Source of the DNA: Dickeya zeae NCPPB 2538
GTDB lineage: Bacteria > Pseudomonadota > Gammaproteobacteria > Enterobacterales > Enterobacteriaceae
DNA: 64,000 nt
Direction of reading: 5' to 3'
Assembly: GCF_000406165.1 (NCBI RefSeq)
Contig: NZ_CM001977.1
Location: forward strand, 2,260,015-2,324,014
Part shown: positions 9,175 through 18,239 of the stretch, one piece after another
Layout: each line of letters opens with the position of its first letter
Position numbering within the stretch: the first letter of the stretch is position 1
Program-made: the position numbers and the translations under genes
Notes under the pieces: generated by a model
Database searches by the model: none
Told to the model about the DNA's origin: nothing
What the model saw: only the letters and a program-made list of their open reading frames with translations

Positions 9175-9591
9175 CTAACCATCCGTCTGCTGACCATTTT
9201 CCGCATCAATAAAGCTGAGTGACACAGAATTCACACAATAACGCTCGCCGGTCGTCTCCTGTGGACCATCTGGAAAGACATGCCCCAGATGAGCGTCACA
9301 CTGACCACAACGGATCTCGATGCGGTGCATATGATGGGAATGATCATCAAGATAGCGGATAGCCTGCTCATTCACCGGGCGATCAAAACTCGGCCAGCCG
9401 CAGCCGGAATCATACTTGCTATCGGAATAAAACAACGGCTGATGGCAGCACAGGCAGTGATAAACCCCCGTGCGCTTGTTATGCAACAGCTTACCGGTAT
9501 AGGGGCTTTCGGTCCCCCGTTGCTGTGTCACGTGCCGTTGCAAGTCGGTTAACTCATCCAGATTGCGTTGGAAAACAGTTGTCTTGGTCAT
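9175..9591 (-). CDS. msrB: Peptide-methionine (R)-S-oxide reductase MsrB
   Basis: 138 residues. Reduces the R epimer of methionine sulfoxide in oxidised proteins. The zinc-binding pairs CLCC (about residues 48-51) and CGQC (about 97-100) are present. The catalytic cysteine is in RYCVNSVSL near the C-terminus. The start is ATG 9591; the in-frame TTG one codon upstream is less likely. It is transcribed divergently from gapA, with a strong CRP-like site between them. Confidence 0.95.
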   Translation of the reverse strand: MTKTTVFQRNLDELTDLQRHVTQQRGTESPYTGKLLHNKRTGVYHCLCCHQPLFYSDSKYDSGCGWPSFDRPVNEQAIRYLDDHSHHMHRIEIRCGQCDAHLGHVFPDGPQETTGERYCVNSVSLSFIDAENGQQTDG

Positions 9592-9712
9592 CAAATACTC
9601 ACTGAAACACGATTTTTTTCACCAGAACGATGCTGCATAATTCTAACAAAAAGTTAACACCGCCACAGCCTATTTTGGCCTACACTTATCCCCACGCAGT
9701 AATGGCACATTT

Positions 9713-9734
9713 AATTGTGATCGCTATCACAATT
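9713..9734. promoter_or_regulatory. CRP-cAMP binding site between msrB and gapA
   Basis: The 16-bp core TGTGATCGCTATCACA is a perfect match to the TGTGA-N6-TCACA consensus. The flanks AAT/ATT extend it to a 22-bp symmetric site. Its centre is about 218 bp before the gapA start and 132 bp before the msrB start. Confidence 0.8.
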
Positions 9735-9941
9735 ACACCTATGGCAGGTGTTTCCATGCCTGTGCATTCCTCATATGATTGGGTTATGTCCTTTAGTTAG
9801 GCTGATAGCTGTTTATCGTGCAACTGTTGAGCGGACTTTTGACTTACCGCAACGATTGACACGATTCCGCTTGACGCTCAGTAAGGTTTTTGTAATTTTA
9901 CAACCAACCTTTTATTCACAAACCAATAGCTGGTGGAATAT

Positions 9942-10937
9942 ATGACTATCAAAGTAGGTATCAACGGGTTTGGCCGTATTGGCCGTATCGTTTTCCGCGC
10001 TGCACAGGAACGCTCTGACATCGAAATCGTTGCCATCAACGATTTGCTGGATGCGGAATACATGGCATACATGCTGAAGTATGACTCCACCCATGGCCGC
10101 TTCAAAGGTACTGTTGAAGTTAAAGACGGTCACCTGGTTGTTAACGGCAAAACCATCCGTGTTACCGCTGAGAAAGATCCGGCTAACCTGAAGTGGAACG
10201 AAGTTGGTGTTGACGTTGTTGCTGAAGCAACCGGTATCTTCCTGACCGACGAAACCGCACGTAAACACATCCAGGCTGGCGCTAAAAAAGTGGTTCTGAC
10301 TGGCCCGTCTAAAGACGACACGCCGATGTTCGTTATGGGTGTTAACCACGCTTCCTACGCTGGTCAGGATATCGTGTCTAACGCGTCTTGTACCACCAAC
10401 TGCCTGGCACCGCTGGCTAAAGTTATCAACGACAAATTCGGTATCGTTGAAGCGCTGATGACCACGGTTCACGCTACCACTGCGACTCAGAAAACCGTTG
10501 ACGGCCCGTCTCACAAAGACTGGCGCGGCGGCCGCGGCGCAGCTCAGAACATCATCCCGTCTTCTACCGGTGCAGCTAAAGCTGTAGGTAAAGTTATCCC
10601 GGCACTGAACGGTAAACTGACTGGTATGGCGTTCCGTGTACCGACCCCGAACGTATCTGTTGTTGACCTGACTGCCCGTCTGGAAAAACCGGCAACATAC
10701 AAAGAAATTTGTGCCGCTATCAAAGCCGCTTCTGAAGGCGAGCTGAAAGGCGTTCTGGGTTACACCGAAGATGACGTGGTATCCACCGATTTCAACGGCG
10801 AAAAACTGACCTCTGTGTTCGATGCCAAAGCGGGTATCGCACTGAGCGACACCTTCGTGAAACTGGTTTCCTGGTATGACAACGAAACTGGCTACTCTAA
10901 CAAGGTTCTGGATCTGATCGCTCACATCTCCAAGTAA
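9942..10937 (+). CDS. gapA: Glyceraldehyde-3-phosphate dehydrogenase A
   Basis: 331 residues, highly conserved with E. coli GapA. Catalyses the NAD-dependent oxidation and phosphorylation of glyceraldehyde 3-phosphate in glycolysis. It has the Rossmann motif INGFGRIGR (about residues 6-14) and the catalytic Cys in SNASCTTNCLAPL (about 150). Codon choice is visibly restricted (GTT, CTG, AAC, AAA, CGT), as expected of a very highly expressed gene. ATG 9942 after GGTGGAAT gives the conserved MTIKVGING start; the upstream in-frame start at 9933 is not used in relatives. Confidence 0.98.
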   Translation: MTIKVGINGFGRIGRIVFRAAQERSDIEIVAINDLLDAEYMAYMLKYDSTHGRFKGTVEVKDGHLVVNGKTIRVTAEKDPANLKWNEVGVDVVAEATGIFLTDETARKHIQAGAKKVVLTGPSKDDTPMFVMGVNHASYAGQDIVSNASCTTNCLAPLAKVINDKFGIVEALMTTVHATTATQKTVDGPSHKDWRGGRGAAQNIIPSSTGAAKAVGKVIPALNGKLTGMAFRVPTPNVSVVDLTARLEKPATYKEICAAIKAASEGELKGVLGYTEDDVVSTDFNGEKLTSVFDAKAGIALSDTFVKLVSWYDNETGYSNKVLDLIAHISK

Positions 10938-10960
10938 TGTGGCGATGAACAGATGATAAG

Positions 10961-10986
10961 AGGGCGACGTGAGTCGCCCTTTTTTA
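10961..10986 (+). terminator. Rho-independent terminator after gapA
   Basis: Stem AGGGCGAC / GTCGCCCT, loop GTGA, followed by TTTTT. Twenty-three bases after the gapA stop. Confidence 0.9.
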
Positions 10987-10989
10987 TTG

Positions 10990-11074
10990 GGTAGATACCC
11001 GTCATACTTCACGTTGCAGGGGCGTTGTTCAACACGGGCGTATTGTCCTAAAACTCGAAGTATTTAGGGTATAC
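10990..11074. repeat. Interspersed palindromic repeat, copy A
   Basis: An element of about 85 bp bounded by inverted GATACCC...GGGTATAC ends. It has internal blocks GTCATACTTCACGTTGCAG and ACTCGAAGTATTT. It resembles the second copy at 45308-45372 and the dispersed non-coding repeats I recall from Serratia, Yersinia and Pectobacteriaceae chromosomes. It sits between gapA and yeaD. Confidence 0.7.
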
Positions 11075-11103
11075 AACAAGAACACTAAGGCAAAACCAAT
11101 ACC

Positions 11104-11976
11104 ATGAACGACAACATTTATTCACTTCCCATCAGTCATGCGATCACCACCCACCTGAGCCAACGTCAACTGGGCCAACTGCCGGTGATTGTGGTCGACC
11201 ATCCGCAGGTTCGTGCCGCCGTTGCCTTGCAGGGTGCTCACCTGCTGAGCTGGCAGCCTACTGGCGAACAGCCGGTGCTATGGTTAAGCGACAACACGCC
11301 ATTTGAAAACGGTGTGGCCATTCGCGGCGGTGTGCCTATTTGCTTCCCCTGGTTTGGTCCGGCTGCGCAGCCCAATCACGGCTTTGGTCGCCTGTTGGCC
11401 TGGGAATTCACCTCGCACAGCGAAGACGCGAATGGCGTGACCCTCGCGTTTACTTTACGTGATTCAGAACAGACACGCGCCGCCTGGCCGCATACGTTTA
11501 CCGTTCTGGCTCGCTTCCATTTGACGGCTCAAGAATGCCGCATGGAGCTCGAATGCCACGGTGACTACAGCCTGACCACGGCGTTGCATACCTACTTCCA
11601 GATTGGTGACATCAGTAAAATTCGGATTAGCGGCCTGGGTGAGACCTTCATCGATAAGGTTAACGACGGTAAAACCGATACCCAGCAAGGCGACCTGACC
11701 TTCGCAACCCGTACCGATCGTATCTATACACATCCGGCATCAGTCAGCCTGATTGAAGACCCTGAACTGAAGCGCACCATTGAAGTGCATCACGCGCATC
11801 ACAGCGATGTTGTGGCCTGGAACCCAGGTGCAGAGTTGTCTCGCACCATCAGCGATATGACGGATGACGGCTACCAGACCTTTGTTTGTGTCGAAACGGC
11901 CCGTGTGACGCAACCGGCAGTGGCAACCACGCAAGCCCCGGCACGCCTGACCTCTACGATTCGTCTGCGTAAATAA
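11104..11976 (+). CDS. yeaD: D-hexose-6-phosphate mutarotase YeaD
   Basis: 290 residues, aldose-1-epimerase superfamily, matching E. coli YeaD. It interconverts the anomers of hexose 6-phosphates such as glucose 6-phosphate. Conserved blocks include GAHLLSWQP, GVPICFPWFGP (about residues 77-87), the active-site His region TALHTYFQIGDI (about 158-169) and the late VWNPGAE-like VAWNPGAE (about 237-244). The position after gapA is the enterobacterial one. It ends in a strong terminator. Confidence 0.93.
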   Translation: MNDNIYSLPISHAITTHLSQRQLGQLPVIVVDHPQVRAAVALQGAHLLSWQPTGEQPVLWLSDNTPFENGVAIRGGVPICFPWFGPAAQPNHGFGRLLAWEFTSHSEDANGVTLAFTLRDSEQTRAAWPHTFTVLARFHLTAQECRMELECHGDYSLTTALHTYFQIGDISKIRISGLGETFIDKVNDGKTDTQQGDLTFATRTDRIYTHPASVSLIEDPELKRTIEVHHAHHSDVVAWNPGAELSRTISDMTDDGYQTFVCVETARVTQPAVATTQAPARLTSTIRLRK

Positions 11977-12000
11977 TCTTATTATTGTTGTTTCTGCTGA

Positions 12001-12030
12001 GCATGACTGGCGAAAGCCAGTCATGCTTTT
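12001..12030. terminator. Terminator between yeaD and yeaE
   Basis: Perfect 11-bp stem GCATGACTGGC / GCCAGTCATGC with a GAAA tetraloop and TTTT downstream on the plus strand. Serves yeaD and possibly convergent yeaE. Confidence 0.88.
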
Positions 12031-12040
12031 GTTGTCCCGC

Positions 12041-12892
12041 TCAGACGACATCGAGCGGTTGTTTGTGACGAGGCGCAGGATAGGCCTCATCGAGGATAGC
12101 TATCTGCTCAGGTGACAACGTCACATCGAGTGCGACAGCGTTCTCTTTGACATGCGCCAGCGTACTGGCTTTGGGAATAGCAATAACACCAGACTGGCGG
12201 ACTACCCAGGCCAGCAATACCTGGGCGGGTGTCAGCGCCTGCTGGCGAGCAACCTGCACAACCGCCGGATGCGCTAATAAATCATGTCGTAATTGCCCGG
12301 CCTGAGCCAACGGACAGTACGCCATCACGGGAAGTTGACGCTGCTGGCACCAGGGCAGTAAATCATATTCGATACCGCGTGAAGCCAGATGATACAGCAC
12401 CTGATTAGTCTGGCACTGATTGCCTCCCTGACATGACCACAGTTCAACCATATCCCGCGTATCCAGATTAGAGACACCCCAGCGACCAATTTTGCCCGCC
12501 AGCTGCAAGCGCTCCATCGCGGTAATGGTATCAGTCAACGGAATCCGGCCACGCCAGTGCAGTAAATACAGATCGATATAATCGGTTTTCAAGCGCTTCA
12601 GACTGCGTTCGCAAGCGGCAATCGCCCGCTCACCACCGGCATTATGCGGATACACCTTGGAAACCAGGTAAACCTGATCACGACGGCCACACAGCGCTTC
12701 TCCGACCACTTCTTCCGCGCCACCATCCGCATACATTTCCGCCGTATCAATCAGCGTCATGCCCAGATCGATACCCGCTTGCAGCGCACTGACCTCCGCA
12801 CGTCGTCGTTGCGCACTCTCGCCCATAAACCAGGTTCCCTGACCAATCGCGGGAACTGTTTTCCCATCTGGGAATACCACCTGCTTTATCAT
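12041..12892 (-). CDS. yeaE: Aldo/keto reductase YeaE
   Basis: 283 residues (E. coli YeaE 284). TIM-barrel NADPH-dependent reductase; the E. coli protein reduces methylglyoxal. The catalytic tetrad is readable: Asp and Tyr in DTAEMYADGGAEEVVG (about residues 49-64), Lys in YLVSKVYPHN (about 74-83) and His in LYLLHWRG (about 108-115). The C-terminal NADPH-binding GVIAIPKAS is present. Downstream of mipA in the same orientation, after a 114-bp gap with a hairpin. Confidence 0.92.
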   Translation of the reverse strand: MIKQVVFPDGKTVPAIGQGTWFMGESAQRRRAEVSALQAGIDLGMTLIDTAEMYADGGAEEVVGEALCGRRDQVYLVSKVYPHNAGGERAIAACERSLKRLKTDYIDLYLLHWRGRIPLTDTITAMERLQLAGKIGRWGVSNLDTRDMVELWSCQGGNQCQTNQVLYHLASRGIEYDLLPWCQQRQLPVMAYCPLAQAGQLRHDLLAHPAVVQVARQQALTPAQVLLAWVVRQSGVIAIPKASTLAHVKENAVALDVTLSPEQIAILDEAYPAPRHKQPLDVV

Positions 12893-12946
12893 GTTCTTAC
12901 CCTCCTGCGCTCAGGGTAACAAACCTCAGCCGTGCCATTAATGTGC

Positions 12947-12973
12947 AAATGGGGTGAACACACCCCATTTTTG
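12947..12973. terminator. Hairpin between mipA and yeaE
   Basis: Stem ATGGGGTG / CACCCCAT with loop AACA. A T5 run on the plus-strand side and a shorter T run on the minus-strand side suggest at most partial termination after mipA. Confidence 0.5.
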
Positions 12974-13006
12974 TGCAGCCGATGCACAATGCGCGAGCAC
13001 GCCATG

Positions 13007-13756
13007 TCAGAAACGATAACTGACACCACCGCCCAGCATCAGGTTATAACTTTTATCAACCATCGGGCTGTCTTTCACGTCATCAGACAGGTGGATATAA
13101 CGTCCGCTCACCCAGGAACTCCAGTTGGAATTGATTTGATAACCCGCACTCAACTCAACGTAGGGCGACCAGCCATCATTCGGTTGGTAATTGCGTAATC
13201 CGGAGCGTGCCGCTTCATCACCCGTCACGCCATAGTAGTAGCGGTTCTGGTTCTCACTCGACCAGGTAACCCCGACTCCCGGCGTCAGGCTCCAGTTACC
13301 GGCATTGAAGCGATAAAGGTAGGCGGAATCCCACACCAGACCGTTGCTGTAGTCTAACGTGTCGCCAGCGAAAACCGTGCGCAACGTTCCCCACTGGGCG
13401 TCGTAACGATACGCCAGCCCCGCCATCAACGTGCCACGTCGCCGATCGAGCTGCTTCATCTGACTGTCATCGCTGTCTCCCGGTCTAAAACCGAAAGGAT
13501 TGTAATAGGCCGTCAGTGATAGCTTGTTCTGTGCGTCATTCCACAAGTAATACCCGCCTTGCAGACCACGCAGATAAAAATTATCACCGTCATAGTTCAC
13601 CATTGGGAAAGGATAAACATGCCCGCTATCGCCACGGTATAGTGCCGTTCCGCCAACCGCACCCACGCCCAGCGAGAACTCCTCCGCCAGTGCGGTGCCT
13701 GTCGTAACAGCGCCAGCCAGTGTCGCCGTTAAGAAAGTGAATACGTGTTTTTTCAC
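13007..13756 (-). CDS. mipA: MltA-interacting outer-membrane protein MipA
   Basis: 249 residues. A signal peptide cleaved after GTALA (about residue 24) precedes a beta-rich barrel of alternating aromatic residues ending in the classical outer-membrane C-terminus GGGVSYRF (terminal Phe). MipA/OmpV-family proteins act as scaffolds linking the lytic transglycosylase MltA with PBP1B. The same gene lies next to yeaG in E. coli. A perfect 14-bp inverted repeat lies 74 bp upstream of the start. Confidence 0.92.
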   Translation of the reverse strand: MKKHVFTFLTATLAGAVTTGTALAEEFSLGVGAVGGTALYRGDSGHVYPFPMVNYDGDNFYLRGLQGGYYLWNDAQNKLSLTAYYNPFGFRPGDSDDSQMKQLDRRRGTLMAGLAYRYDAQWGTLRTVFAGDTLDYSNGLVWDSAYLYRFNAGNWSLTPGVGVTWSSENQNRYYYGVTGDEAARSGLRNYQPNDGWSPYVELSAGYQINSNWSSWVSGRYIHLSDDVKDSPMVDKSYNLMLGGGVSYRF

Positions 13757-13829
13757 GGTCGTCGCACTCCTTCGATGTTACACATTTGATCGCATTCGGC
13801 AGCATAGCAGCGCCGGAGTCCTACATACA

Positions 13830-13843
13830 TCACATTAATGTGA
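13830..13843. promoter_or_regulatory. Palindrome upstream of mipA
   Basis: TCACATTAATGTGA is a perfect 14-bp inverted repeat, 74 bp before the mipA start. It is the reverse arrangement of a CRP site and the binding protein is unknown. The rest of the 450-bp mipA-yeaG gap holds only the sigma-54 promoter noted separately. Confidence 0.4.
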
Positions 13844-14083
13844 AAGATACATAAGTTATAACGATTTCGTCTGCCCCACCATCACCCCGCATCGGGTCTG
13901 TGTTGGCGGATAAAAAAGCCAGCTTTACGCCTTCATGCCGAAGTGAGTCATTGAAATATCTTAAAAATGCGACGCAAGAATAGAGGCAAATTTATGGATG
14001 CAAACTACGCTTTAAACAAGGCAGAGGATTTCCACTGACTATAGCCGGGTGCCAGTTATCCCCCGCCCCGTTGCCAGCCAAGT

Positions 14084-14099
14084 TGGCATAAGGGTTGCT
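14084..14099 (+). promoter_or_regulatory. Sigma-54 promoter of yeaGH
   Basis: TGGCATAAGGGTTGCT matches the -24/-12 consensus TGGCAYR-N4-TTGCW in every defined position. It lies 108 bp upstream of the yeaG ATG. E. coli yeaGH is known to be RpoN/NtrC-dependent, which supports the reading. No clear NtrC sites were worked out. Confidence 0.8.
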
Positions 14100-14206
14100 G
14101 TATTCCAGTATGAGGTCTTCTTCCGGGAGAGCCATCCATTACATAGGCTTTATACATACCATTCGCTCTCTTACTCTGTGTTAATCGACGAAGGACGGGC
14201 AACGCT

Positions 14207-16141
14207 ATGAACATATTTGATCATTATCGTCAGCGTTACGACGCTGCCAAAGACGAAGAGTTCACTCTGCAAGAGTTCCTTACCATCTGCCAGCAAGACC
14301 GCAGTGCGTATGCGAACGCCGCTGAGCGATTGTTAATGGCTATCGGTGAACCGGTTATGGTAGACACCGCCCAGGAACCACGTCTGTCTCGTTTGTTTTC
14401 CAACCGGGTAATTGCCCGCTACCCTGCGTTCGAAGAGTTCTATGGCATGGAAGAAGCCATTGAACAAATTGTTTCCTATCTGAAACATGCCGCGCAAGGG
14501 CTGGAAGAGAAGAAACAAATCCTCTATCTGCTGGGCCCGGTCGGCGGCGGTAAATCCTCGCTGGCTGAACGGCTGAAAGCGCTGATGCAGCGTGTTCCTA
14601 TTTATATCCTGAGTGCCAACGGCGAGCGTAGCCCGGTCAACGACCATCCGCTGTGCTTGTTCAACCCGCAAGAAGATGCGTCAATCCTGGAGAAAGAATA
14701 CGGCGTTCCACGCCGCTATCTGGGCACCATCATGTCTCCCTGGGCGGCTAAACGGCTGCAGGAATTCGGTGGTGACATCACCAAGTTCCGTGTCGTCAAA
14801 GTCTGGCCTTCTATCCTGGCCCAACTGGCGATCGCCAAAACCGAGCCGGGTGACGAAAACAACCAGGACATTTCAGCGCTGGTCGGTAAAGTGGACATCC
14901 GCAAACTGGAGCATTTCGCACAAAACGACCCGGACGCTTATGGCTACTCCGGCGCGCTGTGCCGTGCCAACCAGGGCGTGATGGAATTCGTGGAAATGTT
15001 TAAAGCACCGATCAAAGTGCTCCACCCCTTACTGACCGCCACACAGGAAGGCAACTATAACGGTACCGAAGGTATCGCCGCGCTGCCGTTTAACGGGATT
15101 ATCCTTGCGCACTCCAACGAATCTGAATGGGTGCAATTCCGTAACAACAAAAACAACGAGGCCTTTCTCGACCGTGTCTACATCGTCAAAGTGCCTTACT
15201 GCCTGCGGGTTTCTGAAGAAGTCAGAATTTATGACAAACTGTTGGTAAACAGTGAGCTGAGCCGCGCCCCCTGCGCGCCTGGCACGCTGGAAACCTTGGC
15301 CCGCTTCTCCATTCTGTCGCGGCTCAAAGATCCAGAAAACTCCAGTATCTACTCAAAAATGCGGGTATACGATGGTGAAAGCCTGAAGGATACCGATCCG
15401 AAAGCCAAGTCGTATCAGGAGTACCGTGATTACGCGGGTGTAGATGAAGGCATGAAAGGGCTTTCCACCCGTTTTGCCTTTAAGATCCTCTCGCGCGTGT
15501 TCAACTTTGATCACAGCGAAGTGGCGGCCAACCCGGTTCACCTGTTCTATGTGCTGGAACAGCAAATTGAGCGGGAACAGTTCCCGCAGGATGTGGCGGA
15601 GAAATACCTGGAACACCTGAAAGGCTACCTGATTCCGAAATACGCCGAATTCATCGGTAAGGAAATACAGACGGCCTACCTTGAGTCCTACTCGGAATAC
15701 GGTCAAAACATCTTTGATCGCTATGTGACCTATGCCGACTTCTGGATTCAGGATCAGGAATACCGTGACCCGGATACCGGTCAGTTGTTTGATCGTGAAT
15801 CGCTTAACGCCGAACTGGAGAAAATCGAAAAACCGGCGGGTATCAGTAACCCGAAAGACTTCCGCAACGAGATCGTCAACTTTGTATTACGCGCCCGCGC
15901 CAGTAACAGTGGCCGTAATCCGAACTGGACCAGCTATGAAAAACTGCGTACGGTCATTGAGAAAAAGATGTTCTCCAATACCGAAGAGCTGCTGCCGGTG
16001 ATTTCGTTTAATACCAAAACATCGACGGAAGAGCAGAAAAAACACGACGACTTTGTCGATCGCATGATGGAAAAAGGCTACACCCGCAAACAGGTGCGTT
16101 TGCTGTGCGAATGGTACCTGCGCGTGAGGAAGTCATCCTGA
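14207..16141 (+). CDS. yeaG: PrkA-type serine protein kinase YeaG
   Basis: 644 residues, colinear with E. coli YeaG. The AAA+-like PrkA domain carries the Walker A motif GPVGGGKSS (about residues 108-116). A C-terminal kinase-like region is homologous to cAMP-dependent kinase catalytic subunits. The family acts in nitrogen-starvation and stationary-phase adaptation. The start ATG 14207 follows GAAGGACGGG. yeaH follows after 36 bases, and transcription is probably from the sigma-54 promoter at 14084. Confidence 0.96.
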   Translation: MNIFDHYRQRYDAAKDEEFTLQEFLTICQQDRSAYANAAERLLMAIGEPVMVDTAQEPRLSRLFSNRVIARYPAFEEFYGMEEAIEQIVSYLKHAAQGLEEKKQILYLLGPVGGGKSSLAERLKALMQRVPIYILSANGERSPVNDHPLCLFNPQEDASILEKEYGVPRRYLGTIMSPWAAKRLQEFGGDITKFRVVKVWPSILAQLAIAKTEPGDENNQDISALVGKVDIRKLEHFAQNDPDAYGYSGALCRANQGVMEFVEMFKAPIKVLHPLLTATQEGNYNGTEGIAALPFNGIILAHSNESEWVQFRNNKNNEAFLDRVYIVKVPYCLRVSEEVRIYDKLLVNSELSRAPCAPGTLETLARFSILSRLKDPENSSIYSKMRVYDGESLKDTDPKAKSYQEYRDYAGVDEGMKGLSTRFAFKILSRVFNFDHSEVAANPVHLFYVLEQQIEREQFPQDVAEKYLEHLKGYLIPKYAEFIGKEIQTAYLESYSEYGQNIFDRYVTYADFWIQDQEYRDPDTGQLFDRESLNAELEKIEKPAGISNPKDFRNEIVNFVLRARASNSGRNPNWTSYEKLRTVIEKKMFSNTEELLPVISFNTKTSTEEQKKHDDFVDRMMEKGYTRKQVRLLCEWYLRVRKSS

Positions 16142-16177
16142 TGCCGGACATCGACAGGCATGTCGTTTGGGGGAAAC

Positions 16178-17455
16178 ATGGCCTATTTCATTGATCGGCG
16201 CTTGAACGGCAAGAACAAAAGCGCGGTTAACCGCCAGCGTTTTTTGCGCCGTTACAAGTCGCAAATAAAGCAGTCGATTGCCGGGGCCATCAACAAGCGT
16301 TCGGTCACCGACGTGGAAAATGGGGAGTCTATCTCGATCCCCAACGCGGATATCAGTGAACCAATGTTCCATCAGGGGCGTGGCGGGGTTCGTCACCGGG
16401 TTCATCCCGGTAACGATCACTTTGTCGAGAACGACAAGATCGAACGCCCTCAGGGTGGCGGCGGCGGTAGTGGCTCAGGTCAGGGGGATGCCGGGCAAGA
16501 CGGTGAAGGTCAGGATGATTTCGTGTTCCAGATATCCAAAGATGAATATCTTGACCTGCTGTTCGAAGATCTGGCGCTGCCGAACCTGAAAAAAACCGAG
16601 CATCGGCAACTGAACGAGTACAAAACTCACCGTGCGGGGTACACCGCCAATGGCGTCCCCGCCAATATCAGCGTCGTGCGCTCACTGCAAAACTCGCTGG
16701 CCCGCCGCATGGCGATGACCGCCGGTAAACGGCGTGAGCTTCACCAGCGAGAGGAAGACCTGGCATTGCTGGAAAACACGGAACCGGCTCAGCTGCTGGA
16801 GGAGGAGCGGCTGCGTCAGGAAATTGCCGAGTTGCGCCAGCGTATCGCCAGTGTGCCGTTTATCGACACCTTCGACCTGCGTTACAAGAATTACGAACGT
16901 CGGCCGGAACCGTCGAGCCAGGCGGTGATGTTCTGTCTGATGGATGTCTCGGGTTCTATGGACCAGGCCACCAAGGACATCGCCAAACGTTTTTACATCC
17001 TGTTGTATCTGTTCCTGAGTCGAACCTACAAAAATGTGGAGGTGGTGTACATCCGCCACCATACACAGGCCAAGGAAGTGGATGAGCAGGAATTCTTCTA
17101 TTCTCAGGAAACCGGTGGCACGATTGTCTCCAGCGCCCTGAAATTAATGGAGGATGTCGTCAAAGAACGTTATAACCCCGCGCAGTGGAATATTTATGCC
17201 GCGCAGGCTTCCGATGGTGATAACTGGGCGGACGATTCGCCGCTCTGTCGTGAATTACTGGCCACCCGCCTGCTGCCAGTGGTGCGTTACTATAGCTATA
17301 TAGAGATCACCCGCCGCTCTCACCAGACGCTGTGGCGAGAATATGAAGTGCTGCGGGAAAGTTTTGATAACTTCGCCATGCAGCATATTCGCGATCAGGA
17401 CGATATTTATCCTGTCTTTCGCGAAATCTTTCACAAACAAACCGTCAATAATTAA
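16178..17455 (+). CDS. yeaH: YeaH, DUF444 / VWA-like protein
   Basis: 425 residues, DUF444 (UPF0229) family, partner of YeaG in starvation response. It has a Gly/Ser-rich hinge (about residues 95-108), a predicted coiled coil with HQREEDLALLENTEP and EEERLRQEIAELRQRI (about 190-228), and a von Willebrand A-like MIDAS motif in LMDVSGSMDQ (about 252-261). ATG 16178 gives the conserved MAYFIDRRLNGKNKS start. It is cotranscribed with yeaG and ends in a strong terminator. Confidence 0.95.
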   Translation: MAYFIDRRLNGKNKSAVNRQRFLRRYKSQIKQSIAGAINKRSVTDVENGESISIPNADISEPMFHQGRGGVRHRVHPGNDHFVENDKIERPQGGGGGSGSGQGDAGQDGEGQDDFVFQISKDEYLDLLFEDLALPNLKKTEHRQLNEYKTHRAGYTANGVPANISVVRSLQNSLARRMAMTAGKRRELHQREEDLALLENTEPAQLLEEERLRQEIAELRQRIASVPFIDTFDLRYKNYERRPEPSSQAVMFCLMDVSGSMDQATKDIAKRFYILLYLFLSRTYKNVEVVYIRHHTQAKEVDEQEFFYSQETGGTIVSSALKLMEDVVKERYNPAQWNIYAAQASDGDNWADDSPLCRELLATRLLPVVRYYSYIEITRRSHQTLWREYEVLRESFDNFAMQHIRDQDDIYPVFREIFHKQTVNN

Positions 17456-17467
17456 CCAGACCAACAT

Positions 17468-17495
17468 CAGCCAGCGTGTAACACGCTGGCTGTTT
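17468..17495 (+). terminator. Rho-independent terminator after yeaGH
   Basis: Perfect inverted repeat CAGCCAGCGTGT / ACACGCTGGCTG around a single A, followed by TTT. Confidence 0.8.
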
Positions 17496-17548
17496 CCCCT
17501 CGCCCTTTTCTGCTGTACGGCCCGGTATTTCATCAACCCAGCAAAAAC

Positions 17549-17944
17549 TTAAATAACCGGTACCACCTTGCCGAACGATTTGTTGAATGACGAGTCTTTA
17601 ATTTTCCCCTCAGAGAATACAAACAGCATCTTGTGTTTTCCCATATAGGCACCGAACCCGTTCTTCGCATTGATCACCACCGGGACCACCCAGCCAAATG
17701 TGACTTTATTCTTTGATGTCAATGAGTCCTTTTCCAAATAACCTTTGTATGGCGTCATAAACGAATAATGCGCGCTATACGGGTCTTTCAGCGCAAAGCT
17801 GCAATAGCTGTAAATCTGTTTTTTATAATCTGCCGGTAATGTTCCATAATCCGCCGTTTCAGCGGCCATCCGCATAGAGGCTGACTGATTCGCACAGCCA
17901 ACCAACGCGACCGACAGCGCAGCCGCGGCAATGATTTTTTTCAT
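17549..17944 (-). CDS. Predicted lipoprotein, unknown function
   Basis: 131 residues. A type II signal peptide with lipobox LVGC puts the lipidated Cys at about residue 17. The mature part is basic and contains YCSFALKDPYSAHYSFMTPYKG and a beta-rich end. The residue after Cys is Ala, which favours outer-membrane sorting. I do not recognise a family. It is monocistronic and convergent with yeaH, so it may be a lineage-specific insertion between yeaH and yebY. Confidence 0.7.
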   Translation of the reverse strand: MKKIIAAAALSVALVGCANQSASMRMAAETADYGTLPADYKKQIYSYCSFALKDPYSAHYSFMTPYKGYLEKDSLTSKNKVTFGWVVPVVINAKNGFGAYMGKHKMLFVFSEGKIKDSSFNKSFGKVVPVI

Positions 17945-18239
17945 TATGTGTAATCCCGTTGATGGTTGTTTCCCATTGCAACATCTCAGGAATCACCTCA
18001 ACGGCACCTTAACCATTATTCGGTCTCCACATTTTATCCTTAATCTTGCGTACCCCGATGCTCACCTACACATCAGCTGCACTCGCTACGCCGTTAGCTC
18101 GACTTCATCGAAGCAGGCCGTTATGATCGCGGTTTCAGTCATACTGGTTTATCTCACGCCTTAACCATAGCGAATCCAGCACCCGACAGTATGCCTGAGT
18201 TGACCTCCGGTCAGGGTGCGCTTTACATGGAATATCACG

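Noticed and set aside
9886..9906. HexR-like TGTAATTTTACA before gapA
   Set aside because: The two half-sites are three bases too close for the 15-bp HexR operator seen at zwf, so support is too weak.
9912..11012. 366-codon open frame opposite gapA
   Set aside because: Shadow of the strongly biased gapA codon use on the other strand.
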